A DNA stretch of 13,835 bases from Deltaproteobacteria bacterium (lineage in GTDB: Bacteria; UBA10199; 2-02-FULL-44-16), in the NCBI GenBank assembly GCA_016203825.1, contig JACQMA010000223.1, forward strand, positions 1 to 13,835, read 5' to 3'. Below the pieces are notes generated by a model, which did no database searches, was not told where the DNA came from, and saw only the letters and a list, made by a program, of their open reading frames with translations. Position numbers and translations under genes: made by a program. Shown piece by piece: positions 1 through 7,154 of the stretch (its first letter is position 1; every line of letters begins with the position of its first letter).

Positions 1-39
1 CCAGCGTTCGTTCTGAGCCAGAATCAAACTCTCCAGTTG
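1..39 (-). rRNA. rrs: 16S ribosomal RNA, 5' end only (partial)
   Basis: The reverse complement of positions 13–32 matches the universal bacterial 16S 5' primer site (AGAGTTTGATTCTGGCTCAG), followed by AACGAACGCTGG at the window edge. By alignment to E. coli numbering, where this site starts at base 8, the mature 5' end falls near position 39. Only the first ~39 bases are present, and the rest lies to the left of the window. The gene is transcribed leftwards and is preceded by a leader with boxA and a promoter. The family assignment is certain. The exact mature end is estimated to within a few bases. Confidence 0.96.
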
Positions 40-98
40 AAACGAGTATTATACTTTTTATTTCCCACTTTGGTTGTCGATTGTCCGCTATTCAGTTT

Positions 99-108
99 TC
101 AAAGAGCA
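99..108 (-). promoter_or_regulatory. boxA antitermination element in the rRNA leader
   Basis: On the minus strand these bases read TGCTCTTTGA, close to the boxA consensus TGCTCTTTAACA, and they sit about 60 bases before the 16S 5' end. In rRNA operons boxA RNA binds NusB/NusE, which lets polymerase resist Rho and helps pre-rRNA folding. The following GAAAACTGAATAG is also typical of bacterial 16S leaders. The call rests on motif and position, both of which fit. Confidence 0.8.
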
Positions 109-161
109 GTGGTTCGATAAACTCACCACAAGGCACAAAAAAATCAGATCAGCGCGCGCTT

Positions 162-183
162 GAGCTTCGGCACGCCGATGCTC
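162..183 (-). other. Hairpin in the rRNA leader
   Basis: On the minus strand, GAGCATCGG and CCGAAGCTC form eight base pairs with one A·A mismatch around a CGTG loop. It lies about 40 nt after the inferred transcription start and before a palindrome AGCGCGCGCT (151–160) and a run of seven T residues (137–143). It may be a leader processing or attenuation structure. The T-run is too far from this stem for a standard intrinsic terminator. Function is inference. Confidence 0.5.
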
Positions 184-228
184 CAACTTCATTTTTCAGA
201 TATTCAAACCCTGCCTAAAGTGGACGGG

Positions 229-257
229 CTTCTAGAGGAAAGGGCTTCGAGTGTCAA
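229..257 (-). promoter_or_regulatory. rRNA operon promoter (-35 TTGACA, -10 TAGAAG)
   Basis: On the minus strand a perfect TTGACA at 252–257 is followed after exactly 17 bp by TAGAAG at 229–234. The bases after the -10 are CCCGTCC, a GC-rich discriminator as expected for promoters under stringent (ppGpp/DksA) and initiating-nucleotide control. The region upstream of the -35 (258–280) is AT-rich and could serve as an UP element. Transcription would start near position 222 and run through the leader and boxA into 16S. The -35 box begins only about 20 bp after the tyrS stop codon. No start-site data are available, so the start is estimated. Confidence 0.75.
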
Positions 258-278
258 CTCAAAATTCATCCTGAAAAA

Positions 279-1475
279 TCAATGAGTTAGAATGGTGACA
301 AACGTCCTTTTGCCGATTTTGAGAATATGTTCTCCTTGGGGAAGGGCCATTTCAGCGTCATCAATTTTTTCTTCACCAAGTTTCACACCACCCTGCACCA
401 CGAGACGACGAAATTCACTTTTACTTTTTGCAAGTCCCGCCTCCATCACGATGTCGACAAGTTTTTTTCCGTGCGCCGCACGAATCGTCGGCATCGCATC
501 GGGTGTTCCCTTCTTCGAAAAGACACGCGCAAATTCTTCGATCGCATCGCGAGCTGCTTGCTCACCGTGAAAACGCGTCACGATTTCTGCGGCCAACATT
601 TCTTTCGCTCGCTTCGGATGTTCCTTCCCCGCTTCGACCTGTGCACGCAATGCAGTGATATCCGCGAGCGAGCGCTCCGACAAAAGTTCATAATAGTTCC
701 ACATCAATGCATCGGAGATGGACATGAGTTTCCCAAACATGTCGCGTGGAGATTCGGTAATACCAATCGCATTACCGTAACTCTTGCTCATCTTCTGAAC
801 ACCGTCGGTCCCCACGAGGAGCGGAAGGGTGAGCACTATTTGGGATTCTTGCCGGTCATCTTTTTGAAGTTCCCGACCAACGAGGAGATTAAAAATCTGA
901 TCTGTTCCCCCAAGTTCGACATCGGCCCTGAGCGCCACCGAATCATATCCCTGCAGTAAAGGATAGAGAAACTCGTGAATGGAAATCGGCGTACTGGATT
1001 GAAAGCGTTTTTTAAAATCATCGCGTTCAAGCATGCGAGCAACGGTATGACTCGCCGCGAGACGGATAAGATCCGATGCACTGAATTTCCCAAGCCATTC
1101 CGAATTGAACCGCACTTCGGTTTTTTTGCGATCAAGGATTTTAAAAACCTGATCGGTATAAGTCACCGCATTTTTCTGGATCTGATCGTCGGTAAGGCCA
1201 GGTCGTGTTTCATTGCGCCCGGACGGATCACCGATGCGTGCCGTGAAATCACCAATCAAAAAAATGACCTGATGGCCCAAGGTTTGAAACTGACGCAGCT
1301 TCTGCATCAACACCGTGTGACCAAGATGGAGATCGGGGGACGTCGGATCAAAACCCGCTTTAATGCGAAGTGGTTTCCCACGCTTGAGCTTCGCCATGAG
1401 CTCAACTTCGTTCACGAGCTCGACGGTCCCACGCTTGATCACCTCGAGCTGTTCTTGGAGTGGAGGAAATCCCAT
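279..1475 (-). CDS. tyrS: Tyrosine–tRNA ligase
   Basis: Cytoplasmic class I aminoacyl-tRNA synthetase that activates tyrosine with ATP and charges tRNA-Tyr. The 398-residue protein has the first signature HLGH at residues 50–53 within [12 protein letters not shown], the [13 protein letters not shown] segment at about 75–87, the tyrosine/ATP-site sequence ELGGTDQ near 187–193, and KMSKS at 228–232. An S4-like RNA-binding domain fills the C-terminus (about 335–398, with [10 protein letters not shown]). Length and motif style fit the TyrZ/TyrS2-like branch rather than the E. coli TyrS branch; that subgroup call is from memory. The ATG overlaps the ymdB stop (TGATG), and AGGTG sits 5 bases upstream, so translation is probably coupled to ymdB. 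No terminator is visible between its stop and the rRNA promoter. Confidence 0.97.
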   Translation of the reverse strand: MGFPPLQEQLEVIKRGTVELVNEVELMAKLKRGKPLRIKAGFDPTSPDLHLGHTVLMQKLRQFQTLGHQVIFLIGDFTARIGDPSGRNETRPGLTDDQIQKNAVTYTDQVFKILDRKKTEVRFNSEWLGKFSASDLIRLAASHTVARMLERDDFKKRFQSSTPISIHEFLYPLLQGYDSVALRADVELGGTDQIFNLLVGRELQKDDRQESQIVLTLPLLVGTDGVQKMSKSYGNAIGITESPRDMFGKLMSISDALMWNYYELLSERSLADITALRAQVEAGKEHPKRAKEMLAAEIVTRFHGEQAARDAIEEFARVFSKKGTPDAMPTIRAAHGKKLVDIVMEAGLAKSKSEFRRLVVQGGVKLGEEKIDDAEMALPQGEHILKIGKRTFVTILTH

Positions 1476-2278
1476 CAGTTCACCTCACCGGACCACGATG
1501 CCTTGATCCTTTGAATCGAGCGCGCCTTGCCCGTTCGTTCATCCATATCGATCAGCACCCCTTCGACGCGAACACCCGAACTCGCAACTTCAAATTTTTT
1601 CTTATCGCCCGTCAAAAATCGGTGAATCGCGATATCTTTGTCAAGCCCGACCACAGACGCATGCGGGCCAGTCATGCCGAGATCAGAAATGTACGCTGTC
1701 CCGCCGGGGAGAATTTCTTCGTCGGCCGTTTGAACATGCGTATGCGTCCCCACAACGGCGGCGACACGTCCATCGACATACCAGGCAAAACACCGCTTCT
1801 CACTCGTTGCCTCCGCGTGAAAGTCTATGAGGATCACATCGGCTTCTTTCTGAATGATCGGAAGGACCGCATCGATCGCAGTAAACGGGCTTTGAACGTC
1901 GCCGCCCTTTCCTTCCATGAAGACCTGACCCTGCATCGAAACGACCGCAACGCGACAGAGACCCTTGAGCGTCCACGCATACCATCCGCGACCGGGGATG
2001 GTCCCGACAAGGTTCAGCGGACGTAAAATCGGATGCGATTCCAGAAGCGAGAGAATCGTCTTGTCTTCCAGGGTATGATTGCCGGCGGTGAGCACGTGGA
2101 CCGGACTCTCGAGAATTTCTTTGGCGACATTGGCCGTGAGGCCACGACCACCGGCAGCATTTTCGGCATTGGCGACAACGGCATCAACGCGATGCTCAGC
2201 GATGATTCTGGGAAGGAGGTCGCGAAACGCCGTTCGCCCGGGACGACCGAAAATATCACCTATCGCTAAAATTCTCAT
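1475..2278 (-). CDS. ymdB: YmdB-family metallophosphoesterase (2',3'-cyclic-nucleotide 2'-phosphodiesterase)
   Basis: A 267-residue enzyme of the YmdB/TIGR00282 family, whose characterised Bacillus member hydrolyses cyclic nucleotides and affects biofilm and sporulation choices. The metal-binding motifs are all visible: GDIFG (residues 7–11, D8), NAEN (37–40), GNH (66–68), [10 protein letters not shown] (152–161), [10 protein letters not shown] (177–186) and DLGMTGP (199–205). There is no signal peptide, so it is cytoplasmic. It starts 3 bp after the rny stop codon and overlaps tyrS by one base. The rny–ymdB pair is conserved in many bacteria, which suggests a role linked to RNA turnover. The physiological substrate here is not known from sequence. 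Confidence 0.93.
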   Translation of the reverse strand: MRILAIGDIFGRPGRTAFRDLLPRIIAEHRVDAVVANAENAAGGRGLTANVAKEILESPVHVLTAGNHTLEDKTILSLLESHPILRPLNLVGTIPGRGWYAWTLKGLCRVAVVSMQGQVFMEGKGGDVQSPFTAIDAVLPIIQKEADVILIDFHAEATSEKRCFAWYVDGRVAAVVGTHTHVQTADEEILPGGTAYISDLGMTGPHASVVGLDKDIAIHRFLTGDKKKFEVASSGVRVEGVLIDMDERTGKARSIQRIKASWSGEVN

Positions 2279-2281
2279 AAA

Positions 2282-3850
2282 CTACTTCGCATATTCGACC
2301 GCACGCATCTCGCGGACGACCGTTACCTTGATCTGTCCCGGATAGGTCATCTCCGTTTCAATTTTCTTCGCGATGTCCTTTGCGAGGACCACAGCCTCGG
2401 CATCATTCACCTTATCGTTGGCGACGAGGATGCGAACCTCTCGACCCGCTTGAATGGCGTACGATTTATCGACGCCTTGAAATGATGTCGAAATGCGTTC
2501 GAGATCTTCAAGGCGCTTCACGTAGGCTTCGAGGACTTCGCGTCGTGCACCCGGCCGCGCTCCGGACAACGCATCAGCAGCATCCACAATGAAATCAAGC
2601 GCCGTCTCCTGAGGAATATCCTCATGGTGCGATCCGATAGCGTGACAAATATCAGGCTCCTCGCGATATTTTTTCGCATACTCCATGCCGATCAAGGCGT
2701 GACTTCCCTCGATCTCGTGCGTGAGTGCCTTACCGACATCGTGCAAGAGGGCCGCGCGTTTCGCCTTCCGCTGATCGATACCCAACTCAGCTGCCAGCAT
2801 TCCGGCAACGTAGGCAACTTCAACGGAGTGATCGAGGATGTTCTGCGCAAAACTGTAACGATACTTAAGCGTCCCCACAAGCTTCACGAGTTCTGGATGC
2901 ATATTGGTGATATTGAGGTCGAGGCACACTTTCTCTCCCGCTTGTTTGATGGACGCCTCCACTTCCTTCGTGGCCTTGGCGACCATCTCTTCGATCCGCG
3001 TCGGATGGATGCGACCATCGGCAATGAGGGCTTCGAGGGCTCGGCGCGCAATTTCACGTCGCACAGGATTAAAACCGGAAAGAATGACGGCCTCGGGGGT
3101 GTCGTCGATGACAAAATCAATTCCGGTCGCTGCTTCGAGGGCCCTGATGTTGCGGCCTTCACGACCGATGATGCGACCCTTCATCTCGTCACCGGGAAGC
3201 TGGACGACCGAGACTGCGCGTTCACTGGGATAATCGGACGCAAGGCGCTCGACGGCGATCGAAATAATTTTCTGCGCCTTCTTTTCGGAATCTTCTTTGA
3301 GCTGCTCTTCAATGCGCAAAATATCGCGAGCGGCGTCACGCTTGGCTTCATCGACGAGCGACTCGCGCAATTCCCGCTTGGCATCCTCAGCGGAGAGGCC
3401 TGCCACTCGTTCCAACTGTTTTCGAATCTGGGACAACTGTTCCTGATGTTGCTTCTCTAACTCCTCATTCTTTTTCGTCTGCTCGACGAGCTTTTGTTCA
3501 CGTCCATGGAGGTCTTCGTCTCGCTTATCGAGCTGACTTGATCGTCGCTCAAGATTTTCCTCTCGCTGAAGCAAACGGTTTTCAATGGTCTGGACTTCAC
3601 GTCGTTTGTCCTGAATTTCGCGATCGAGTTCCTCGCGCGCCTTGAGTCCGCGTGCCTTGATTTCGAGTTCGGTTTCTTTCGTGAGCGTTGTCGCACGCTG
3701 CTCGGCTTCACGAACAATGTCGGTGGCACGTTGCTCACTCTCGACGAGCTTCTGTTTCCCAAACCCTCGACGAAGGATGAAACCAACGGCAAAACCAGAG
3801 CCCACCGCACCGGCAAGGATCGCCACCAAGAGCCATGTTGATAAAACCAC
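2282..3850 (-). CDS. rny: Ribonuclease Y
   Basis: Membrane-anchored endoribonuclease that starts mRNA decay. Order in the 522-residue product: one N-terminal transmembrane helix (about 5–26), a long charged coiled coil (about 30–200), a KH RNA-binding domain with GRIIGREGRN (225–234), and an HD metal-dependent nuclease domain with H341 and LLHDVGKA (H370, D371). Length matches Bacillus RNase Y (520). The start chosen is the GTG at 3850, because a perfect AGGAGGG lies 7 bases before it (3858–3864). A longer in-frame reading begins at a TTG at 3871, but it would place that Shine-Dalgarno inside the coding region. It is followed at once by ymdB. It lies 3' of the 6S RNA gene, with a possible promoter of its own at 4010–4037. 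Confidence 0.96.
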   Translation of the reverse strand: MVLSTWLLVAILAGAVGSGFAVGFILRRGFGKQKLVESEQRATDIVREAEQRATTLTKETELEIKARGLKAREELDREIQDKRREVQTIENRLLQREENLERRSSQLDKRDEDLHGREQKLVEQTKKNEELEKQHQEQLSQIRKQLERVAGLSAEDAKRELRESLVDEAKRDAARDILRIEEQLKEDSEKKAQKIISIAVERLASDYPSERAVSVVQLPGDEMKGRIIGREGRNIRALEAATGIDFVIDDTPEAVILSGFNPVRREIARRALEALIADGRIHPTRIEEMVAKATKEVEASIKQAGEKVCLDLNITNMHPELVKLVGTLKYRYSFAQNILDHSVEVAYVAGMLAAELGIDQRKAKRAALLHDVGKALTHEIEGSHALIGMEYAKKYREEPDICHAIGSHHEDIPQETALDFIVDAADALSGARPGARREVLEAYVKRLEDLERISTSFQGVDKSYAIQAGREVRILVANDKVNDAEAVVLAKDIAKKIETEMTYPGQIKVTVVREMRAVEYAK

Positions 3851-3857
3851 AGACGTA

Positions 3858-3864
3858 CCCTCCT
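3858..3864 (-). promoter_or_regulatory. Ribosome binding site deciding the rny start
   Basis: The minus strand reads AGGAGGG here, then a 7-base spacer, then GTG (3848–3850). This near-perfect anti-16S match moves the rny start 7 codons inward from the first possible TTG at 3871. The shorter protein starts MVLSTWLLVAILAG, leading directly into the membrane helix as in other RNase Y proteins. Confidence 0.8.
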
Positions 3865-4009
3865 CTCCCAAAAAACTCGTTATGGGGATACGATACGGAA
3901 AAAAGAAGAAAACTGATTACGCGAGACAGACGACGGTCAGACGTCCTTCGTGAACCAAGAAGAACGTTCGCTCATCCAATCCTTCATGATGAATCATTGG
4001 GGTGCTATC

Positions 4010-4037
4010 ATTATATGTCGTCATGATTCTCTGTCGT
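4010..4037 (-). promoter_or_regulatory. Candidate rny promoter
   Basis: On the minus strand a perfect TATAAT at 4010–4015 is preceded after 16 bp by ACGACA at 4032–4037, a partial match to TTGACA. It would produce a 5' leader of about 150 nt before rny. The stretch between rny and the 6S gene (3851–4137) otherwise holds no open gene that I can support. RNase Y is known to be autoregulated in some bacteria, but nothing here shows that. The -35 match is weak, so this is tentative. Confidence 0.4.
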
Positions 4038-4132
4038 CTCACGATCTCTTCCTTTTTTCACACCATCCCATCGAGAACAACATGGACCCTAGTCTACCTC
4101 CCAAATGAAGACAAGGAGATCCTTCGCAGATC

Positions 4133-4146
4133 AAAAAAATCCCCCC
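4133..4146 (-). terminator. 3' end of 6S RNA: G-run plus T7 tract
   Basis: On the minus strand GGGGGGA is followed by seven T residues. The G-run is the 3' half of the 6S closing stem (5' half at 4323–4330), so the terminal stem plus U-tract can act as an intrinsic terminator. It would separate zapA–6S transcription from rny. Inferred from structure only. Confidence 0.5.
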
Positions 4147-4330
4147 AAAAAGCCGTGTGGTGCTACCATTTTAAGAACCCGACGTCAGTCAGGTGGGTGA
4201 CCATATCGCTGCTTTAGGCTTCCCTTCGAGAAACTCTCAGGGCATGCACACCGCAAGCGAGGGACAGTCCCCAAAATGGTGCTGTAGGTTCTTCAATGAA
4301 GCGCACCCTCACGCACCCCCCAGGGGGAAA
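4138..4330 (-). ncRNA. ssrS: 6S RNA
   Basis: 6S RNA imitates an open promoter, binds the housekeeping sigma-RNA polymerase and inhibits transcription in slow growth. Three features of the ~190-nt minus-strand sequence support it. First, a segment GCATGC…GAGA…GGGAAGCCTAAAGCAGCGA (about 4204–4235) closely resembles the E. coli 6S segment GCATGCTCGG…GAGAAGCCTTAAAACTGCGA. Second, the ends pair: TTTCCCCC (4323–4330) with GGGGGGA (4140–4146), and GCGTGAGGGTGC with GCACCACACGGC as a bulged stem. Third, GAACC pairs with GGGTTC flanking the central bubble. A T7 run at 4133–4139 directly after the closing stem should terminate it. It starts about 8 nt after the zapA stop; zapA–ssrS adjacency is common in proteobacteria. 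Ends are estimated. Confidence 0.85.
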
Positions 4331-4337
4331 CTTGTCA

Positions 4338-4616
4338 TCACAACTGCACGTCAATGAGCTCTACTAAATCCTGAACTTTCTGCTCTAACGCCTTGTTTTT
4401 CTGTTCTTTTCTATCACGTATTCTCAGATACTCATCGGTGATGTTCATCGCTGCCAGGATCGCGACGTTGAGCGATGACACCGACTTGGTACTCTGCTGA
4501 ACTTCCTTCATTTTTTGATCGACGAACTCGGCAACCTTGCTGATGTAGGTGTCGCTGTTTTCGCTCTTCACCTGCAGCTTTTGACCCATAATGCTCACTT
4601 CGATGGCTTTTTTCAC
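4338..4616 (-). CDS. zapA: Cell division protein ZapA
   Basis: A small cytoplasmic protein that binds FtsZ and bundles its filaments at the division ring. The 92-residue product has the family pattern: an N-terminal β-rich head (KKAIEVSIMGQKLQVKS…), a helix with YISKVAEFVDQKMKEV, the conserved VAILAAMNITDEYL segment, and a C-terminal charged coiled coil. The start is the GTG at 4616, because AAGGAG (4625–4630) lies 8 bases upstream. An earlier in-frame GTG at 4625 shares its first base with that Shine-Dalgarno and cannot use it. It follows rnr after about 65 bp, and the 6S RNA begins just after its stop. Confidence 0.9.
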   Translation of the reverse strand: MKKAIEVSIMGQKLQVKSENSDTYISKVAEFVDQKMKEVQQSTKSVSSLNVAILAAMNITDEYLRIRDRKEQKNKALEQKVQDLVELIDVQL

Positions 4617-4640
4617 AGGTATCACTCCTTGCGACCCGAT

Positions 4641-4676
4641 GGCCGCTGATCTCGTCTTGATGATAAAGAAGCGGCC
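4641..4676 (-). repeat. Inverted repeat between rnr and zapA
   Basis: GGCCGCT (4641–4647) and AGCGGCC (4670–4676) are perfect 7-bp inverted copies separated by 22 bases. In the transcript they would form a stem just upstream of the zapA ribosome binding site (4625–4630). No T-run follows, so it is not a typical terminator. It could stabilise the zapA message or mark an RNase processing point. Its function is unproven. Confidence 0.4.
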
Positions 4677-4680
4677 CCGT

Positions 4681-6585
4681 TCAAGTCAAGGGAATAGGCG
4701 TAAAGCGAATTTCTCGCGCCGGGACATCGACCGCTTCGACCACGATCTTCATCCGATCGCCAATGCGGTATTTTCCGCCCTTGCGGCTCACCAAGGCCAT
4801 TTCTTTTTCTTCGAAGCGAAATCGCCCAGGGGTGAGCGATTCGATCGAGATCAATCCTTCCACAAAATATTCGATCAGCTCGACGAACATACCAAACTTG
4901 GTCACATGCGAGACGACCCCTTCAAATTGTTCTCCGACTCGATCGTGCATAAACCGCGCTGCAAAGAGCTTCGCCATTTCGCGCTCGGCATCCATCGCCT
5001 TGCGTTCGCGCGCCGACGTGTGCTTCGCAACATCGATGAGGGACATCTTGCTCCCCTCCCTGTTGTTGGCGAGGGCACGCTTCAAGAGACGATGAATGAC
5101 CAAATCCGGATACCGGCGAATCGGTGAGGTAAAATGGCAGTAGCAGCGTGAGGCGAGGCCATAGTGACCAACGTTGTCGGTGCTGTAGACCGCCTTGGCC
5201 ATCGAACGCAGCAACTGGTGATTGATGAGCCGCTCCGCCGGATCACCGTGAATCGCCTTCACAATCTCCTGCAGACGCTTCGGTGGGGCATTCGACGGCA
5301 GACGCAAACGATGACCCAAATTATGAAGAAGCAGCGAGAACTCATGAAGGCGGGACGCATCGGGTTGATCGTGGATGCGGTACAGGCAACCGGTTTTCTT
5401 CGACGTCAAAAACTCGGCGACCGCTTCGTTGGCCGCAATCATAAAGTCTTCGATCATCATGTGGCCAACGTGACGCTCAGCCTTGATGATGTCTTCGGCT
5501 TTTCCCTGAAAATCGAGCACGATCTCCGGTTCGGGAAGGTCAAAGTCGATGGAACCCCGTGCCGTGCGACGGCGACGAAGTCGTTCGTAGCAACGGTGAA
5601 GGAGCGTCATGTCAACGCCATGTCCACGAAGCTCGTCTTTCAGTTTCTGATCCCCTTCCACCACGATCTGTTTCACCTCGGTGTAGGTCATACGGCGGCG
5701 ACTACGAATGACGCTCGTGAAAAATTGTTGTCCGCGGATGGGGCCATCGGGTGGAATATCGAGCGACGCCGTCATCGTGAAACGATCCTCACCCGGGACG
5801 AGACTGCACAGGTCATTCGAAAGGGCCTCGGGGAGCATCGGGAGACAAAATCCGGGAAAGTACACCGACGTCCCGCGCGCGTAGGCCTCATGATCGAGCT
5901 TTGTCCCGGGGCGCACAAAATGAGAGACGTCGGCGATCGACACCCAGAGGCGCAGAACATCGCCCGGAAGTTCTTCCACCACGACGGCATCGTCAAAATC
6001 GCGCGCGGTTTCACCGTCGATCGTCACAAACGGAAGATGGGTCAGATCCTTGCGCCCCTGATACGCACTGCGATCAAGACGAATCTCGTCGGCCTCGTCG
6101 ATGACCTGTTGGGGAAATTCGCGCGGGAGCTGATGACGAATAATAACCGCTGCAACTTCTGTTTCCATCTCACCGCGCTTGCCCAGGATATCAATGACCT
6201 CACCCTGGATCGGTTCGCCTTTCTCCGGGTACCGGAGAATACGAATGACGACGTTCTGACCGTGACGCGCACGGCCGAGTTTATCGCTCGCAACCAAGAT
6301 CCGATGTCGAACACGTTGATCATCGGCAATCACCTGAAAGTGTTTGCCCACTTGTTCCAAGCGACCCATGAGGAGCCGCGTGCCGCGTTCAACAATCTTG
6401 GTAATACGACCCTCAAAACCCTTTTCAGATTTGATAACAGAAACTTCAACCCGATCGCTATTCAAGGCATCACCGATAAAACGTGCGGGGATGAAAACAT
6501 CTTCGTCGTTTTTCTTGTCCGCAACGACAAAACCATACCCATCGCGGTGAAGACTGAGGAGACCCGTGCGCTGGAGTGTTTTCAT
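4681..6585 (-). CDS. rnr: Ribonuclease R (RNB-family 3'-5' exoribonuclease)
   Basis: Processive, metal-dependent 3'-5' exoribonuclease that degrades structured RNA and takes part in rRNA quality control. The 634-residue protein opens directly with a cold-shock/OB domain (GLLSLHRDGYGFVVADK…DVFIPARF, about 8–65), then a second OB-like region. The RNB catalytic domain follows, with IDGETARDFDDAV (D190, D196, D198, D199), YRIHDQPD, and FTSPIRRYPDLVIHR. A C-terminal S1 domain (about 550–630) closes it. It is shorter than E. coli RNase R (813 residues): the N-terminal winged-helix region and the lysine-rich tail are missing. The ATG overlaps the thioesterase stop (ATGA), which supports this start and shows that the short N-terminus is genuine. 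RNase II is the alternative; the IDGE…DFDD spacing and S1 end fit RNase R well. Confidence 0.94.
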   Translation of the reverse strand: MKTLQRTGLLSLHRDGYGFVVADKKNDEDVFIPARFIGDALNSDRVEVSVIKSEKGFEGRITKIVERGTRLLMGRLEQVGKHFQVIADDQRVRHRILVASDKLGRARHGQNVVIRILRYPEKGEPIQGEVIDILGKRGEMETEVAAVIIRHQLPREFPQQVIDEADEIRLDRSAYQGRKDLTHLPFVTIDGETARDFDDAVVVEELPGDVLRLWVSIADVSHFVRPGTKLDHEAYARGTSVYFPGFCLPMLPEALSNDLCSLVPGEDRFTMTASLDIPPDGPIRGQQFFTSVIRSRRRMTYTEVKQIVVEGDQKLKDELRGHGVDMTLLHRCYERLRRRRTARGSIDFDLPEPEIVLDFQGKAEDIIKAERHVGHMMIEDFMIAANEAVAEFLTSKKTGCLYRIHDQPDASRLHEFSLLLHNLGHRLRLPSNAPPKRLQEIVKAIHGDPAERLINHQLLRSMAKAVYSTDNVGHYGLASRCYCHFTSPIRRYPDLVIHRLLKRALANNREGSKMSLIDVAKHTSARERKAMDAEREMAKLFAARFMHDRVGEQFEGVVSHVTKFGMFVELIEYFVEGLISIESLTPGRFRFEEKEMALVSRKGGKYRIGDRMKIVVEAVDVPAREIRFTPIPLT

Positions 6586-7082
6586 GAAGCCGATTGCTTT
6601 CCTCGACGTTGTTTCCAGGCAAGGCGTGCCGCGCGGCGCTCTTCCCCTTCTTCAAACCGCCGCTTTTCCTCGCGCGACTTCGGGAGGATGGGGGGAACGG
6701 AAATGGAACGACGTTGCTCATCGATCGCGACAAACGTGAGATAGGCCGAGACCGCATGGCGGTGCTCTCCCGTCAGCGGGTTTTCGGCATCGACGCGGAC
6801 ACCAATTTCCATTGAGGTCTTGTGCGTGTAATTGATCTGGGCCCTGACGATCACAATCTCGCCTAACTGAATCGGTGAAATAAAATGGACCGCATCCATG
6901 GACGCCGTGACACACGTCCGGCGTGCGTGTCGCGCGGCACAGGCGGCCGCAGCAAGGTCGATCCACTCCATCACGCGTCCCCCAAAAATCGTCCCCAAAG
7001 AATTAATATCCGGCGGCTGAACGATATGGGTAACTTCAACGTGGGAGTCTTTGACGGGTTTTCCTTGTGATTTTTGAACCAT
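6582..7082 (-). CDS. Acyl-CoA thioesterase, hotdog fold (YciA/BACH type)
   Basis: Probably hydrolyses acyl-CoA to free fatty acid and CoA in the cytoplasm. The 166-residue protein carries one 4HBT hotdog domain (about 12–125) with the family pattern [31 protein letters not shown], then [20 protein letters not shown] and YLTFVAID. The Asn-Gly/Asp active-site style matches YciA, YkhA and cytosolic acyl-CoA hydrolases. A charged tail of about 35 residues ([20 protein letters not shown]) extends past the domain and is probably helical. It overlaps rnr by 4 bases (ATGA) and heads this minus-strand cluster. No strong ribosome binding site is visible at its ATG. It is divergent from hpnH. Chain-length preference cannot be told. 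Confidence 0.87.
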   Translation of the reverse strand: MVQKSQGKPVKDSHVEVTHIVQPPDINSLGTIFGGRVMEWIDLAAAACAARHARRTCVTASMDAVHFISPIQLGEIVIVRAQINYTHKTSMEIGVRVDAENPLTGEHRHAVSAYLTFVAIDEQRRSISVPPILPKSREEKRRFEEGEERRAARLAWKQRRGKQSAS

Positions 7083-7154
7083 GAAATGAGCGTATTCTTT
7101 TCCCCATTAAAACGCAATGTCTTGGAACTCCTTGACAATTTTGAACAGTCTGAC

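Noticed and set aside
48..53. A perfect TATAAT on the minus strand just before 16S
   Set aside because: It lies only about 10 bases before the mature 16S end and downstream of boxA, with no -35 box at 16–18 bp. It is more likely an AT-rich processing region than a promoter.
2624..3460. A 278-codon plus-strand open frame opposite rny
   Set aside because: It is antisense to the KH/HD and coiled-coil coding region of RNase Y, with no homology features of its own.
3872..4137. A second small RNA or small gene between rny and the 6S gene
   Set aside because: I found only a possible promoter and short imperfect repeats such as AAGGATCTCCTT. No open frame with a ribosome binding site and no stable long structure was evident.
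5164..6744. A 526-codon open frame on the plus strand opposite rnr and the thioesterase
   Set aside because: It lies fully antisense to two well-conserved genes, has no recognisable domain, and its length follows from the codon pattern of the opposite strand. It is a shadow frame.
7132..7137. TTGACA upstream of hpnH as a promoter -35 box
   Set aside because: No acceptable -10 hexamer lies 16–18 bp downstream; the bases there are ATGACG at the proposed start codon itself.
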